Source of the DNA: a virus
Virus record (IMG/VR): IMGVR_UViG_3300033149_002340
Location: 1 to 43,562 of that record
Length of the DNA stretch: 43,562 nucleotides
Reading direction: 5' to 3' (one strand)
Below the pieces are notes generated by a model. It searched no databases. It had not been told where the DNA came from and saw nothing but the letters and a program-made list of their open reading frames with translations. The position numbers and the translations under genes are program-made. Positions 36,328 to 43,561 of the stretch are shown here, one piece after another. Positions within the stretch are counted from its first letter, which is position 1, and every line of letters starts with the position of its first letter.

Positions 36328-36694
36328 TTAATCTCTTAATGGCTTGCGGGTCTTTAAGCATTGAATTTAAAACCTTAATATAACGTTCAAACTCAACAAT
36401 TTGTAAATCCGTTTTTTCAAGACCTTCATACAAACCAGCAATCAAATTGATATTCTCGTTAAGCTTCTTAATATCCTCCGCCAGCTTCTTATCTTCCTTT
36501 TCGTCTCGTTTCCCTTCGGTTTCCCTCTGTTGCGTTGTCAATTTAGACAATTTACCCCGAAGCTTATCTTCCATCTCTTTACCACCCAGCTCATTTAACT
36601 TGTCATTAATCTGTAATTTGTCACAATAGAGCCGGCAAGTATGCTCCTGTCTATCCTTCAAAAGTTTTTTAAGAAATTTTTTTCCTTTTCCCAT
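36311..36694 (-). CDS. Coiled-coil protein
   Basis: 127 residues, mostly charged helix with heptad-like pattern (DKLNELGGKEMEDKLRGKLS, KKLAEDIKKLNENINLIAGL). No membrane segment or family recognised. It is in line with the operon: 4 nt after the reductase and overlapping an HNH relic at its 3' end. Possibly a small structural or assembly protein. Confidence 0.55.
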   Translation of the reverse strand: MGKGKKFLKKLLKDRQEHTCRLYCDKLQINDKLNELGGKEMEDKLRGKLSKLTTQQRETEGKRDEKEDKKLAEDIKKLNENINLIAGLYEGLEKTDLQIVEFERYIKVLNSMLKDPQAIKRLNEALY

Positions 36695-36698
36695 AATT

Positions 36699-37433
36699 TT
36701 AGTTATTAATTTTTAAGTATTGTTTAATCTGCCTTCGAACGCTAACTTTCGCTGAAGGCATCGTAACGTCTTGCTTAACCTTAAATTCTCGATTATCCTC
36801 CAAAAAAACCTTCTTCAAATCAGTACAATTTTCCTGCTCATACATATCAACAATCTCCCACGGCGATATAGTTCCCTCATTAACAAAGTTTAAAATTCCA
36901 ACTGAATCGTTCTCAATCTCCTGCTTTAAAGAAAAAACAAAATCATCCAAAACTGTCACCGAACTCTTAAGTCCAGTTATCTTCTCGTAACCCAAAAGTT
37001 TGTCAATCAAATTCCTCGGGTGCGGTTTGCTGTCAATCGGCAAATTAATCCGCGCAATCAAAACATTATCATAATCAAGCAAAATGTCCTCGGCCATCTT
37101 CTTAGTTTGGGAATAAAAAGAATTGTCATACTCAACATAACAAGTTGACAAATGAACCAGTTTTATGTTCTTACTTTTACAAACCTGCTTAAGCAAATAC
37201 GGAATATGAACATTACTAAAGTAACTTTCACTTTTGTTATTATCACACCAACTAATGTTAGTTTCTCCACATCTTCCAATCGCGTTAACAACAACCTTAA
37301 TCTCGCTGTCATCAAGTGCCTCTTCAATCTCCTCTCGGCTCAAAAGCCAATTATCGTAAAGCCGACAATCCAAACCCTCGGCAATCTTCCTGCCTATCCA
37401 GCCCCCACCTAAAACTATAATATCTTTTCTCAT
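36699..37433 (-). CDS. NAD(P)-dependent sugar reductase/epimerase (RmlD-like SDR)
   Basis: 244 residues of the extended short-chain dehydrogenase fold: IIVLGGGWIGRKIAEGL (nucleotide-binding glycines), VVVNAIGRCGE, LVHLSTCYVEYD with the catalytic Ser/Thr, and YSQTKKMAED with the YxxxK pair. The layout fits dTDP-4-dehydrorhamnose reductase-like enzymes, although it is short. It would make or tailor a deoxy-sugar donor. Its start overlaps the preceding small gene by 4 nt. Confidence 0.75.
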   Translation of the reverse strand: MRKDIIVLGGGWIGRKIAEGLDCRLYDNWLLSREEIEEALDDSEIKVVVNAIGRCGETNISWCDNNKSESYFSNVHIPYLLKQVCKSKNIKLVHLSTCYVEYDNSFYSQTKKMAEDILLDYDNVLIARINLPIDSKPHPRNLIDKLLGYEKITGLKSSVTVLDDFVFSLKQEIENDSVGILNFVNEGTISPWEIVDMYEQENCTDLKKVFLEDNREFKVKQDVTMPSAKVSVRRQIKQYLKINN

Positions 37434-37570
37434 TCTTTATCTTCTAAAGTTTTAAAACCATCAATTTTACCTATTTCATTTACATACTCCTTAAATTTTT
37501 CCATAGCTTTTAATCTATCATTAAAATCCGTAGATTTATCTTCTAATATCTTTGATATTCCTTTTGGCAT
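37430..37570 (-). CDS. Small hypothetical protein under a structured leader
   Basis: 46 residues (MPKGISKILEDKSTDFNDRL...GFKTLEDKE), acidic and helical. The start codon lies at the 3' foot of a large inverted repeat, with no Shine-Dalgarno sequence outside it, so translation is probably controlled by the structure. The stop overlaps the reductase ATG (ATGA), so the reductase may be coupled to it. Confidence 0.5.
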   Translation of the reverse strand: MPKGISKILEDKSTDFNDRLKAMEKFKEYVNEIGKIDGFKTLEDKE

Positions 37571-37661
37571 ATAATTATAGTAAAGCCCCTCTTAACGGCG
37601 AAGTCTTGAGGGGCATAATCTGTTCTTATAAAAAATGACTTCGCCGTTACTATAATTATAT
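37569..37661. promoter_or_regulatory. Nested inverted repeats with a possible pseudoknot
   Basis: Outer arms 37661-37648 and 37582-37569 (ATATAATTATAGTA / TACTATAATTATAT) and inner arms 37649-37637 and 37605-37593 (TAACGGCGAAGTC / GACTTCGCCGTTA) are perfect complements. GCCCCTC (37614-37608) in the loop pairs with GAGGGGC (37591-37585), which lies between the two right-hand arms. The alternatives are a long stem or a short GC hairpin. In the minus strand it precedes the small gene and reductase. Confidence 0.7.
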
Positions 37662-37677
37662 AATATTTATAAAAAGG

Positions 37678-38535
37678 TCAAATTAAACTTTGAAAAATCT
37701 CTAAATACTTTCTACCCATTTGTTGTATTGTGTATGGATTATTTTTATGAAGTTCTATCATTTCTAAAGTTCCACCTTCCGAGTTTGGATATAGTATTTC
37801 TAAACCACAAGCGAGTGCTTCAATTACCATATTTGGTGCGGCTTCGGCGAAACTCGGATAAAGAATAAAATCACACTGCTTCATTAGCCTGGCTACATCT
37901 TCAGGAGTCTTCATTATGCCTTTATATTCTACTTTTCCATTTGTTGGTAAATCCCAATTAAACTCAGGGTGTTCAAGATAAACTCTCGGCACATTCCCAG
38001 CAATCCACAAATGGTTGCTATTATCATGCCTCCACTCCATATCAAACCAATAAAGAGCTTCATCAAAACGTTTATTAGGATTATCATTGTAGTTTATGTA
38101 AAGATAAGTATGGCCATCACTTTCCCGGCCGTTAATATTGAAAACATCCGGGTCAACTCCGTTCGTAACAATAAACTCATTCTCGTTCTCAATAAAATAC
38201 CCCGCATACTTCCTAGCCCACTCGCTCTGATAAACAACCGCCTCTGCCATAGCCCCAAACTCTGCCAATCTCTCCGCAGGTGACATTCTTTTATTCCGAC
38301 TTCGTCTGGGGATATTGTCGCAACGAAGAATTATTTTTTTTCCCAGCTTGTGTGCTTCGTAAATCTCCGCTTTGTCAATCGCAGTCACTCCAAAAATAAA
38401 CACAATATCGCCCTTGTCCCAACTATCAACAAACTGAACCTCGTGCCTAACCGCCTTCCTGAAATTTCTAAGAAATGTAAAACCACCCCCAATGCTAGTC
38501 TTACTTATGTTCGGTACGTAAACCTTCAACATCAA
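37678..38535 (-). CDS. GT4 glycosyltransferase
   Basis: 285 residues: LKVYVPNISKTSIGGGFTFLRN, VVYQSEWARKYAGYF, then TNGVDPDVFN (nucleotide-binding loop) and DFILYPSFAEAAPNMVIEALACG, the GT4 catalytic ExxxxxxxE region. It overlaps the SpoVG gene by 35 nt. First transferase of the large sugar island. Confidence 0.85.
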   Translation of the reverse strand: MMLKVYVPNISKTSIGGGFTFLRNFRKAVRHEVQFVDSWDKGDIVFIFGVTAIDKAEIYEAHKLGKKIILRCDNIPRRSRNKRMSPAERLAEFGAMAEAVVYQSEWARKYAGYFIENENEFIVTNGVDPDVFNINGRESDGHTYLYINYNDNPNKRFDEALYWFDMEWRHDNSNHLWIAGNVPRVYLEHPEFNWDLPTNGKVEYKGIMKTPEDVARLMKQCDFILYPSFAEAAPNMVIEALACGLEILYPNSEGGTLEMIELHKNNPYTIQQMGRKYLEIFQSLI

Positions 38536-38839
38536 TTTTGTCTGTGAATTTTAAGTCTTTAAGATAATCCTTCATCTCACTTTCATACTTACCAATAACC
38601 GCCTTCTCAATAGCCGTATAAACCTCGCGCTTAATCGGGTGGTATATATTTATCTCTCGCGTTCCAATTTTCTTAGTCGGCCAAAGCAGTCTAAAACTGC
38701 CATATTTACCTGTTAATCTTGTTTGAATCCCGAGAGACCCAATATAAATCTTATTATCGATGACGCAACTAGCAATCGCCACCAACCCATCTTTAGGTTT
38801 AATCGGGATTATTTCGACTTCCGTTACCTTTGTTTCCAT
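38501..38839 (-). CDS. spoVG: SpoVG-family protein
   Basis: 112 residues, close to the family's usual length. The pattern EVEIIPIKPKDGLVAIASCVIDN, then IYIGSLGIQTRL, GKYGSFRLLWPTKK and INIYHPIKREVYTAIEKAV matches SpoVG: the AxAS-V-D strand and the HPI helix. In bacteria SpoVG binds DNA/RNA and regulates; phage copies are common, often near replication genes. Here it overlaps the first glycosyltransferase, which may place it as a regulator of the operon. Confidence 0.85.
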   Translation of the reverse strand: METKVTEVEIIPIKPKDGLVAIASCVIDNKIYIGSLGIQTRLTGKYGSFRLLWPTKKIGTREINIYHPIKREVYTAIEKAVIGKYESEMKDYLKDLKFTDKIDVEGLRTEHK

Positions 38840-38882
38840 AGGTTTATGTTTACTTATTTAGGAAGTCGCTATTTTGTAAGGT

Positions 38883-38999
38883 CTATTTATAAATTAAAAT
38901 TAAAATTAAAAAGAAAATCACGCAAAATTCAAAACCGAATAACCACCAAACGAATGTAGCCAATAAACCAAGTCCAATGTATTCTCCTAATGTATTCAT
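38883..38999 (-). CDS. Small membrane protein
   Basis: 38 residues (MNTLGEYIGLGLLATFVWWLF...IFFLILILIYK) forming two hydrophobic segments. The ATG is 2 nt after the upstream stop. No family recognised; size and position suit a small late-operon membrane protein. Confidence 0.55.
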   Translation of the reverse strand: MNTLGEYIGLGLLATFVWWLFGFEFCVIFFLILILIYK

Positions 39000-39001
39000 A
39001 C

Positions 39002-39214
39002 TTATTTTAATGGTTCTACTTGTGTAATAGCCAATATCACTACACTATCTTTTTTTGCCTCTACTTTTTCTTTTTTTAACTCAAGCGTTATAAGTTCAAC
39101 CAATTTTTCCATCTTAATATCTTTATCAAAAGTATCTATTATATTTCCAAAACCTAAGTTTCCAAATTGATATGATACTAAATATCTCTTCTGTTTCATA
39201 CTAAATTTCGTCAA
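39002..39214 (-). CDS. Small hypothetical protein
   Basis: 70 residues, mixed alpha/beta, with RYLVSYQFGNLGFGNIIDTF and VVILAITQVEPL. It overlaps the membrane-protein gene upstream by 14 nt. No family recognised. Confidence 0.5.
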   Translation of the reverse strand: MTKFSMKQKRYLVSYQFGNLGFGNIIDTFDKDIKMEKLVELITLELKKEKVEAKKDSVVILAITQVEPLK

Positions 39215-39401
39215 AAATGGGCGTTTTTAGAGCGTTTACCTTAGAAGTGGTACTTTGAGCCATAATCGGAGTAATAACACCAATATAGGCAATACTAATT
39301 GCTGACATAGCAATAGTCGTAACTAGCAATAAAGCTAGATACTGTTGTTTTAGTTTTAACATACGTTTTTGTTTTTGTGTTAAGATTTTTGTTTTAGACA
39401 T
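39201..39401 (-). CDS. Small single-span membrane protein
   Basis: 66 residues: basic N-terminus (MSKTKILTQKQKRMLKLKQ), one hydrophobic helix (ALLLVTTIAMSAISIAYIGVI) and a polar C-terminus. Positive-inside rule predicts a cytoplasmic N-terminus. Function unknown; a holin-like role is possible for its size but not supported by other lysis genes here. Confidence 0.5.
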   Translation of the reverse strand: MSKTKILTQKQKRMLKLKQQYLALLLVTTIAMSAISIAYIGVITPIMAQSTTSKVNALKTPIFDEI

Positions 39402-39411
39402 ATATTAATAC

Positions 39412-39471
39412 TTATTTATCTGGTTCTAATTTGTAAATCCTATCAGCTAGGTACTTCAAATCCTCAACCAT
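39412..39471 (-). CDS. Possible 19-residue ORF
   Basis: MVEDLKYLADRIYKLEPDK, a short charged helix between the deacetylase and the membrane protein. It fills the 100-nt gap and ends 11 nt before the next ATG. Too short to be sure. Confidence 0.25.
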   Translation of the reverse strand: MVEDLKYLADRIYKLEPDK

Positions 39472-39505
39472 AACATCTAAATCAGTATAATCTTTTTATT
39501 TTATT

Positions 39506-40144
39506 TCAACCATTATTACTCGCTATATATTTAAAAAGTACATCTAATTCATCAAATAAACCAAATTTTGATACCTCCCAGCTATGCCCCCAAATATGGT
39601 AAATTGCCCCGGTCTTCTTGGCTTCTTCAAATAAATTAATCGCGTATTCCAACCAATGTAATCCCTCATACTCTGGCCGTGCCGGGTGAACATGAACCGC
39701 CGGGTGAATCCGGTACATATTCTCGCCCAAATCTTCATAATTATTATCGTAAAGATGACCAACAAGCGTCGTTCTCGCATACTTAAATCCCGCCCGTTTA
39801 ACCATCTCAATCGTCGTCTCATTATATCTCCCCCTCGGGTAGCAAAACCACCTAATCTTCTGTCCTCCGCTCATAGCCTTCAACCAACCTCGATTGCTCG
39901 CTATCTCGTCCGCCTGTCGGCCTTCGGTTAATCTTTTCAAGTCTTGGTGGTGCGTCCGGGTATGCCCGCCAATCTCAAACCCCATTTTGGCCAGTCTGCC
40001 AATCCCGCTCATTCCAATATTCGTATATGGCGACCAATTCGGTATAAAAAAGATTCCGGGTAAATCGTATTCTTTTAAAAGTTCCGCTATTTTGAAATCA
40101 TATTTATTCCCATCGTCCCAACTCGTTTTCACGCGCACATGCAT
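39506..40144 (-). CDS. Polysaccharide deacetylase, NodB/CE4 type
   Basis: 212 residues with the CE4 motifs in order: TSWDDG (metal-binding Asp pair), GFEIGGHTRTHHQDL (His-x-x-x-His), RWFCYPRGRYN (motif 3) and HIWGHSWE (motif 5). It would remove acetyl groups from N-acetylated sugars using a divalent metal. No signal peptide, so it acts in the cytoplasm, probably on a glycan precursor or is released at lysis. Its first 16 nt lie in the end of an HNH relic. Confidence 0.85.
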   Translation of the reverse strand: MHVRVKTSWDDGNKYDFKIAELLKEYDLPGIFFIPNWSPYTNIGMSGIGRLAKMGFEIGGHTRTHHQDLKRLTEGRQADEIASNRGWLKAMSGGQKIRWFCYPRGRYNETTIEMVKRAGFKYARTTLVGHLYDNNYEDLGENMYRIHPAVHVHPARPEYEGLHWLEYAINLFEEAKKTGAIYHIWGHSWEVSKFGLFDELDVLFKYIASNNG

Positions 40145-40347
40145 AATTTATTTTTAAAATAATTAGTCCAATATTCTCTATTACGATTAACCTTCATATT
40201 ACACCTTAAACAAAGAGTATTTAGATTATCTTCTTTACAATTATTTTTATCAAAATCAATATGATTAACACTAAGAACTCTATTTAATTCTTCTAATTCC
40301 TCTCGTTCTGTTCTACCACATAATTGACATGTAAAATTATCTCGCTC
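40129..40347 (-). pseudogene. HNH endonuclease relic
   Basis: A 72-codon frame without a start: RDNFTCQLCGRTE, LSVNHIDFDKNNC, LNTLCLRCNMKVN and REYWTNYF. It is the family of intron 5, with the first catalytic His of the HH pair changed to Asn. The N-terminal domain is missing and a stop precedes the frame. It ends 16 nt inside the deacetylase gene. Confidence 0.75.
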
Positions 40348-40361
40348 TTATTGTCAAAATC

Positions 40362-40553
40362 CTAACTGTCTTCATAAATATTTTTGCGTATAAATTTAGG
40401 CGACGGGTACATCTTTTCCATCATCTCGGCTCTCTGCTTCGCAATAATCTCATCAAATTTCCTCGCGTTTTCTTTAACTTTTGCTTTACTAAACTCATTC
40501 TTGGCATAAAACGCCGAATTCTCCCTAGTTGTCTCTTCCATGTTTTCTCTCAT
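40362..40553 (-). CDS. Small hypothetical protein
   Basis: 63 residues, highly charged helix (FYAKNEFSKAKVKENARKF...QRAEMMEKMYPSPKFIRK). A second ATG at 40541 follows a GAGAG and may be the true start. It follows a possible terminator hairpin. No family recognised. Confidence 0.45.
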   Translation of the reverse strand: MRENMEETTRENSAFYAKNEFSKAKVKENARKFDEIIAKQRAEMMEKMYPSPKFIRKNIYEDS

Positions 40554-40558
40554 ATACC

Positions 40559-40582
40559 AAAAAAACCAGCACTAAAACTGGT
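40559..40582 (-). terminator. Intrinsic terminator-like hairpin
   Basis: AACCAG (40582-40577) and CTGGTT (40568-40563) form a 6-bp stem with an 8-nt loop, followed by a T-run on the minus strand. It lies between the two small genes 40622-40810 and 40362-40553 and may only attenuate transcription. Confidence 0.5.
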
Positions 40583-40621
40583 TCCCCTTCCCCAAATCAA
40601 CAATTTTGTCCTTAACAAACC

Positions 40622-40810
40622 TCATTTTTTACATCTATCAATTAAATCTTTGAATTCTTGTAGGCTATATTGCCGGCCTCGATACTCAAAAACTGGCTCC
40701 TTGCAATCAATACATGTCCCAATCCAGTACGAGTTCGCTAATGGTGACTCAGTTACGAACTCAATACGCATTGTATTTTTATGTTGGCAAATTTCGCTTT
40801 TTGTAGCCAT
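40622..40810 (-). CDS. Small Cys/His protein
   Basis: 62 residues with a possible zinc site formed by CQHKNT and GTCIDCKEPVFEYRG. Similar small proteins are common in phage late regions. It is preceded by a GC-rich hairpin that would sit just ahead of its start codon. Confidence 0.5.
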   Translation of the reverse strand: MATKSEICQHKNTMRIEFVTESPLANSYWIGTCIDCKEPVFEYRGRQYSLQEFKDLIDRCKK

Positions 40811-40824
40811 ATCTCGGTAGTGAG

Positions 40825-40863
40825 GCGGGGGAAAATGGCCACCTCTGGGTCAAGTTCCCCCGC
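40825..40863. promoter_or_regulatory. GC-rich stem-loop ahead of a small gene
   Basis: Arms 40825-40833 and 40855-40863 (GCGGGGGAA / TTCCCCCGC) are a perfect 9-bp inverted repeat with a 21-nt loop. The surrounding 130 bp (40811-40945), between two small genes, is far more GC-rich than the rest of the window and also contains an ACCGG/CCGGT repeat. Confidence 0.55.
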
Positions 40864-40945
40864 TTGGGGCGTTTTGTACGCTCGTCTAGGTCTGTTCGCC
40901 AACCGAGACAAGTTAATGAGTAACCGGCTCACCGGTAATAACCCG

Positions 40946-41086
40946 CTAACTCGTCACAGTAACCGCTTTTACGGTAATTTCCCTCTTGCAACTGGGGCAA
41001 TGCCCGTTGATTCGAACGAACCACTTATAGATTATCTCGTTGCAGTGAGGGCAGACCATCTCGCCTTCGTGAATCTTCTGTTTCAT
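40946..41086 (-). CDS. Small zinc-ribbon protein
   Basis: 46 residues: MVCPHCNEIIYKWFVRINGHCPSC forms one treble-clef or ribbon site. The ATG at 41086 has a perfect AAAGGAGGT ribosome binding site, the strongest in the window, so high expression is likely. Role unknown; possibly a DNA- or RNA-binding regulator. Confidence 0.75.
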   Translation of the reverse strand: MKQKIHEGEMVCPHCNEIIYKWFVRINGHCPSCKREITVKAVTVTS

Positions 41087-41145
41087 GGCTACCTCCTTTC
41101 AGTTTTCCACAGGCATTTTTAGCTTAGCATACTTGAAAATGTTTG

Positions 41146-41607
41146 TCAAGTATTCTCAATATCGTCCAAGCAATCGTCGTGAACAACCCGCCCATTATTG
41201 ATTAATTTTGACATTTCTAAAGCTTTATCGTATAGTTTTCCACGCCGTATTTTCTTGTCTCGCAAATCTTCCTTAAGCGTGAAAAACATCTCAGTTAAAT
41301 TGTTAATCGCAATGTCCTTTCGGTTCGTATTGTGTAAATAAACGCACCATTCCTGAAGGTTCCCAATAAGCGCGCGCTCCTGCTTAAGCATAACTGCCTG
41401 TGCATTAACATTCCCAAAAAGCAAAAACCCTATCAGAATAAACAAAAAATTCGCTTCTTTAAAGGCAAAAAATAAACAAACAATAATTAATATTGTCACC
41501 GCCAACTTTGAAAAGTCGTAAACCTCCTTATGGTGTTTATACGTTAAGTCCAACTTTTTAATCCTCTCTTCAAGTTGCTTAACACCTTGTATGTATTCTC
41601 TTCTCAT
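41146..41607 (-). CDS. Membrane protein with coiled-coil N-terminus
   Basis: About 153 residues from MRREYIQGVKQLEERIKKL (an in-frame TTG lies 9 nt upstream). The N-terminal helix is coiled-coil-like; two hydrophobic stretches follow (FSKLAVTILIIVCLFFAF, FLFILIGFLLFGN). The C-terminal half is helical and charged. Position after TerL and the layout are compatible with a small membrane-associated phage protein; function unknown. Confidence 0.55.
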   Translation of the reverse strand: MRREYIQGVKQLEERIKKLDLTYKHHKEVYDFSKLAVTILIIVCLFFAFKEANFLFILIGFLLFGNVNAQAVMLKQERALIGNLQEWCVYLHNTNRKDIAINNLTEMFFTLKEDLRDKKIRRGKLYDKALEMSKLINNGRVVHDDCLDDIENT

Positions 41608-41608
41608 T

Positions 41609-41695
41609 TTAATCAATTATCGGTTCGTTAATATCTTTAAAAAGCAACTCGTCAATTTCTAATTTTACCAGTCCACAATTATAAAAACATAACAT
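41609..41695 (-). CDS. Possible 28-residue ORF coupled to TerL
   Basis: MLCFYNCGLVKLEIDELLFKD..., overlapping the end of TerL by 17 nt and ending just before the membrane-protein ATG. It may be a real coupled mini-gene or chance. Confidence 0.3.
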   Translation of the reverse strand: MLCFYNCGLVKLEIDELLFKDINEPIID

Positions 41696-43040
41696 CCGGT
41701 GTCGTAGTCTGGGGAGCAAACGTTAAAATAAGCGCGTCGGCGTCGTCCGGGCTTCTTCCAATTCTCTGTCTTAAGTCCTGTTTAGGCTCAATAAATAATT
41801 TCCGGCTTGAGTCTTCCTTATATCGAATCTCCTGAAGTTGTTTAAATTCGTCAAGCGGTTCTAAAGCGTTGTCTTTATTCTCAATCCAAATCTTCGCGTC
41901 CCAGCTAGCTTCGGCTTTAACATTCTTGAATCTGTCCTTATCTCGCGGTTCACTACCGGCCACAACCGCAGTAACGTTAATATTGTCCTCACGCAGTTTA
42001 TCGGTCACACCGCCCCCAACCCCTATATCATCAATAAAAATGTCTCTATCGGCAATTTTGAAGTCCTCACGGTACTTCTTAACCCGACCTACCTGAAACA
42101 TTAAGTTTGGGTCTTTGTTACTTTCAAGCCGTTTTGCGTAATTGTCATATCGCAAAATATAAACTGTCGGGTCTCCCCCGCGCCCAACGTCAACGCCAAG
42201 TCTCGGGCTTCCTTTCGGCGTAACCTTGCGGTTCATAGCCGAAACAATCGCCTCTTCTGTCAAAAGCGTAGAATATCCCTTCTCATCAATAAGCCCAATA
42301 TTCGGAAATTTACACTCCCACAGTTGCTCAAAAAACGGTTTAGGCCGGGCTTCGTCAATAATTTCCTGCGTCAATCGTCCCTCGTTATACGGCAATATCT
42401 CGCTTTCCTTAAGCCCCTGATAACAGTCAATAATAATTTTATTGTATTTAGAATCGCTAAAAGCCTGCTTAAAATGATTGTTTTCAAAAGCGTTTCCAAT
42501 TTTAACAAAATAGTTATCCGCACTGTCCGCAAGCATTCTAACAATCATAGCTTCTATTTTGTCCGGTATAAGCGGAGCTTCGTCCAAGATAATATTCGGG
42601 GAGCCTTGTCCTAAAATAGCGCCAATTCGCCTGCTATTCCGCGCGTCTGCGGTTAAAACAAACACTCTACCTCCCCGTCTAAATGTCAAATTATCCTTCT
42701 TCCTTTCGCGTCTAAGTCGGTCAAGCGGCATATCTGTATCTAATTGCGACAAAAATCTCTCACTGTCAAATATATGCTGAATAAGATGCCTCATAAGCAC
42801 ATCAGCTTGAAGCTTAGTCGGACCGATAAAGACCCACGACTCTGGATATGTAGTCGCACGGCAGAGAACGGCTTGTGCTATGGTCATGCTTTTACCAAAA
42901 CGAGTATGCGCCAATATAGCATTCCTTGGATGTAGCCTAAGCAGTATCTCCTCAAATATCTCAAGCTGACCCGCCTTCATCACCTGCCTATCACCACTGG
43001 CGTTCCTAAATTGTGAGACCGCGGCCTTTACTATATCCAT
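41679..43040 (-). CDS. terL: Terminase large subunit (packaging ATPase/nuclease)
   Basis: 453 residues. ATPase: variant Walker A HTRFGKS (45-51), Walker B NIILDEA with the catalytic DE at 153-154. RNase H-like nuclease: LGVDVGRGGD (Asp284), DIFIDDIGVGG (~334-343) and PDDADAL near the C-terminus (~435) supply the metal-binding acids. It drives DNA into the prohead and cuts concatemers. It follows the small subunit by 2 nt. Here it is separated from the portal by 20 kb, unlike the usual TerL-portal order. Confidence 0.92.
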   Translation of the reverse strand: MDIVKAAVSQFRNASGDRQVMKAGQLEIFEEILLRLHPRNAILAHTRFGKSMTIAQAVLCRATTYPESWVFIGPTKLQADVLMRHLIQHIFDSERFLSQLDTDMPLDRLRRERKKDNLTFRRGGRVFVLTADARNSRRIGAILGQGSPNIILDEAPLIPDKIEAMIVRMLADSADNYFVKIGNAFENNHFKQAFSDSKYNKIIIDCYQGLKESEILPYNEGRLTQEIIDEARPKPFFEQLWECKFPNIGLIDEKGYSTLLTEEAIVSAMNRKVTPKGSPRLGVDVGRGGDPTVYILRYDNYAKRLESNKDPNLMFQVGRVKKYREDFKIADRDIFIDDIGVGGGVTDKLREDNINVTAVVAGSEPRDKDRFKNVKAEASWDAKIWIENKDNALEPLDEFKQLQEIRYKEDSSRKLFIEPKQDLRQRIGRSPDDADALILTFAPQTTTPDVMFL

Positions 43041-43042
43041 AT

Positions 43043-43561
43043 TTAATCTTTTTTCTCCTCTTTTTTCTGCCCCCCTAGTATCTCCTTCCGCTTCTCGTCG
43101 AGCGACTGCTTAAAGATATCATTGTCCTCGTCGTAGCCTTTCTGGTTTATATTGTAGTTTATGTTCATCGGCTTGCCTAGTATGCGCTCAATCACGGCAA
43201 TAGCCGCGGATACCCGCGGACCATGCTGGTCGCGCTGTCCCATCACGCTAACTAGACATTCAAACGCCGTCTTAAGATGAGCCTTCGCCAAGTCTAAACT
43301 TTCGCTCTCTATCTCCTCAAGCCGTTTCTTTTTGTAAATCTCATAGACATCCTTGAGATGTCCTTCACTATAAAACGCCTTTTTAACCGTGTTCTCACTT
43401 ATATTCTCAAATCCCTGCTTAAGCATTTCTGCCGCTATGTCCCTATATTTTAAACCGAGAATCTTAAGATTCATCATTACTAAATCACGCTCCGATAGTT
43501 CACTTAAGTTCAATTCGGTTCCTTCTTTATTTGACTTTTCGTCTGTTTTTTGGTCTGGCAT
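43043..43561 (-). CDS. terS: Terminase small subunit (DNA-binding)
   Basis: 172 residues from ATG at 43561; the start sits at the window edge, so an earlier start cannot be excluded. LSERDLVMMNLKILGLKYRDIAAEMLKQGF...SENTVKKAF is a helix-turn-helix, followed by helices typical of the oligomerisation domain, then a charged tail. Adjacent to TerL, it should recognise the pac or cos site. Confidence 0.8.
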   Translation of the reverse strand: MPDQKTDEKSNKEGTELNLSELSERDLVMMNLKILGLKYRDIAAEMLKQGFENISENTVKKAFYSEGHLKDVYEIYKKKRLEEIESESLDLAKAHLKTAFECLVSVMGQRDQHGPRVSAAIAVIERILGKPMNINYNINQKGYDEDNDIFKQSLDEKRKEILGGQKKEEKKD

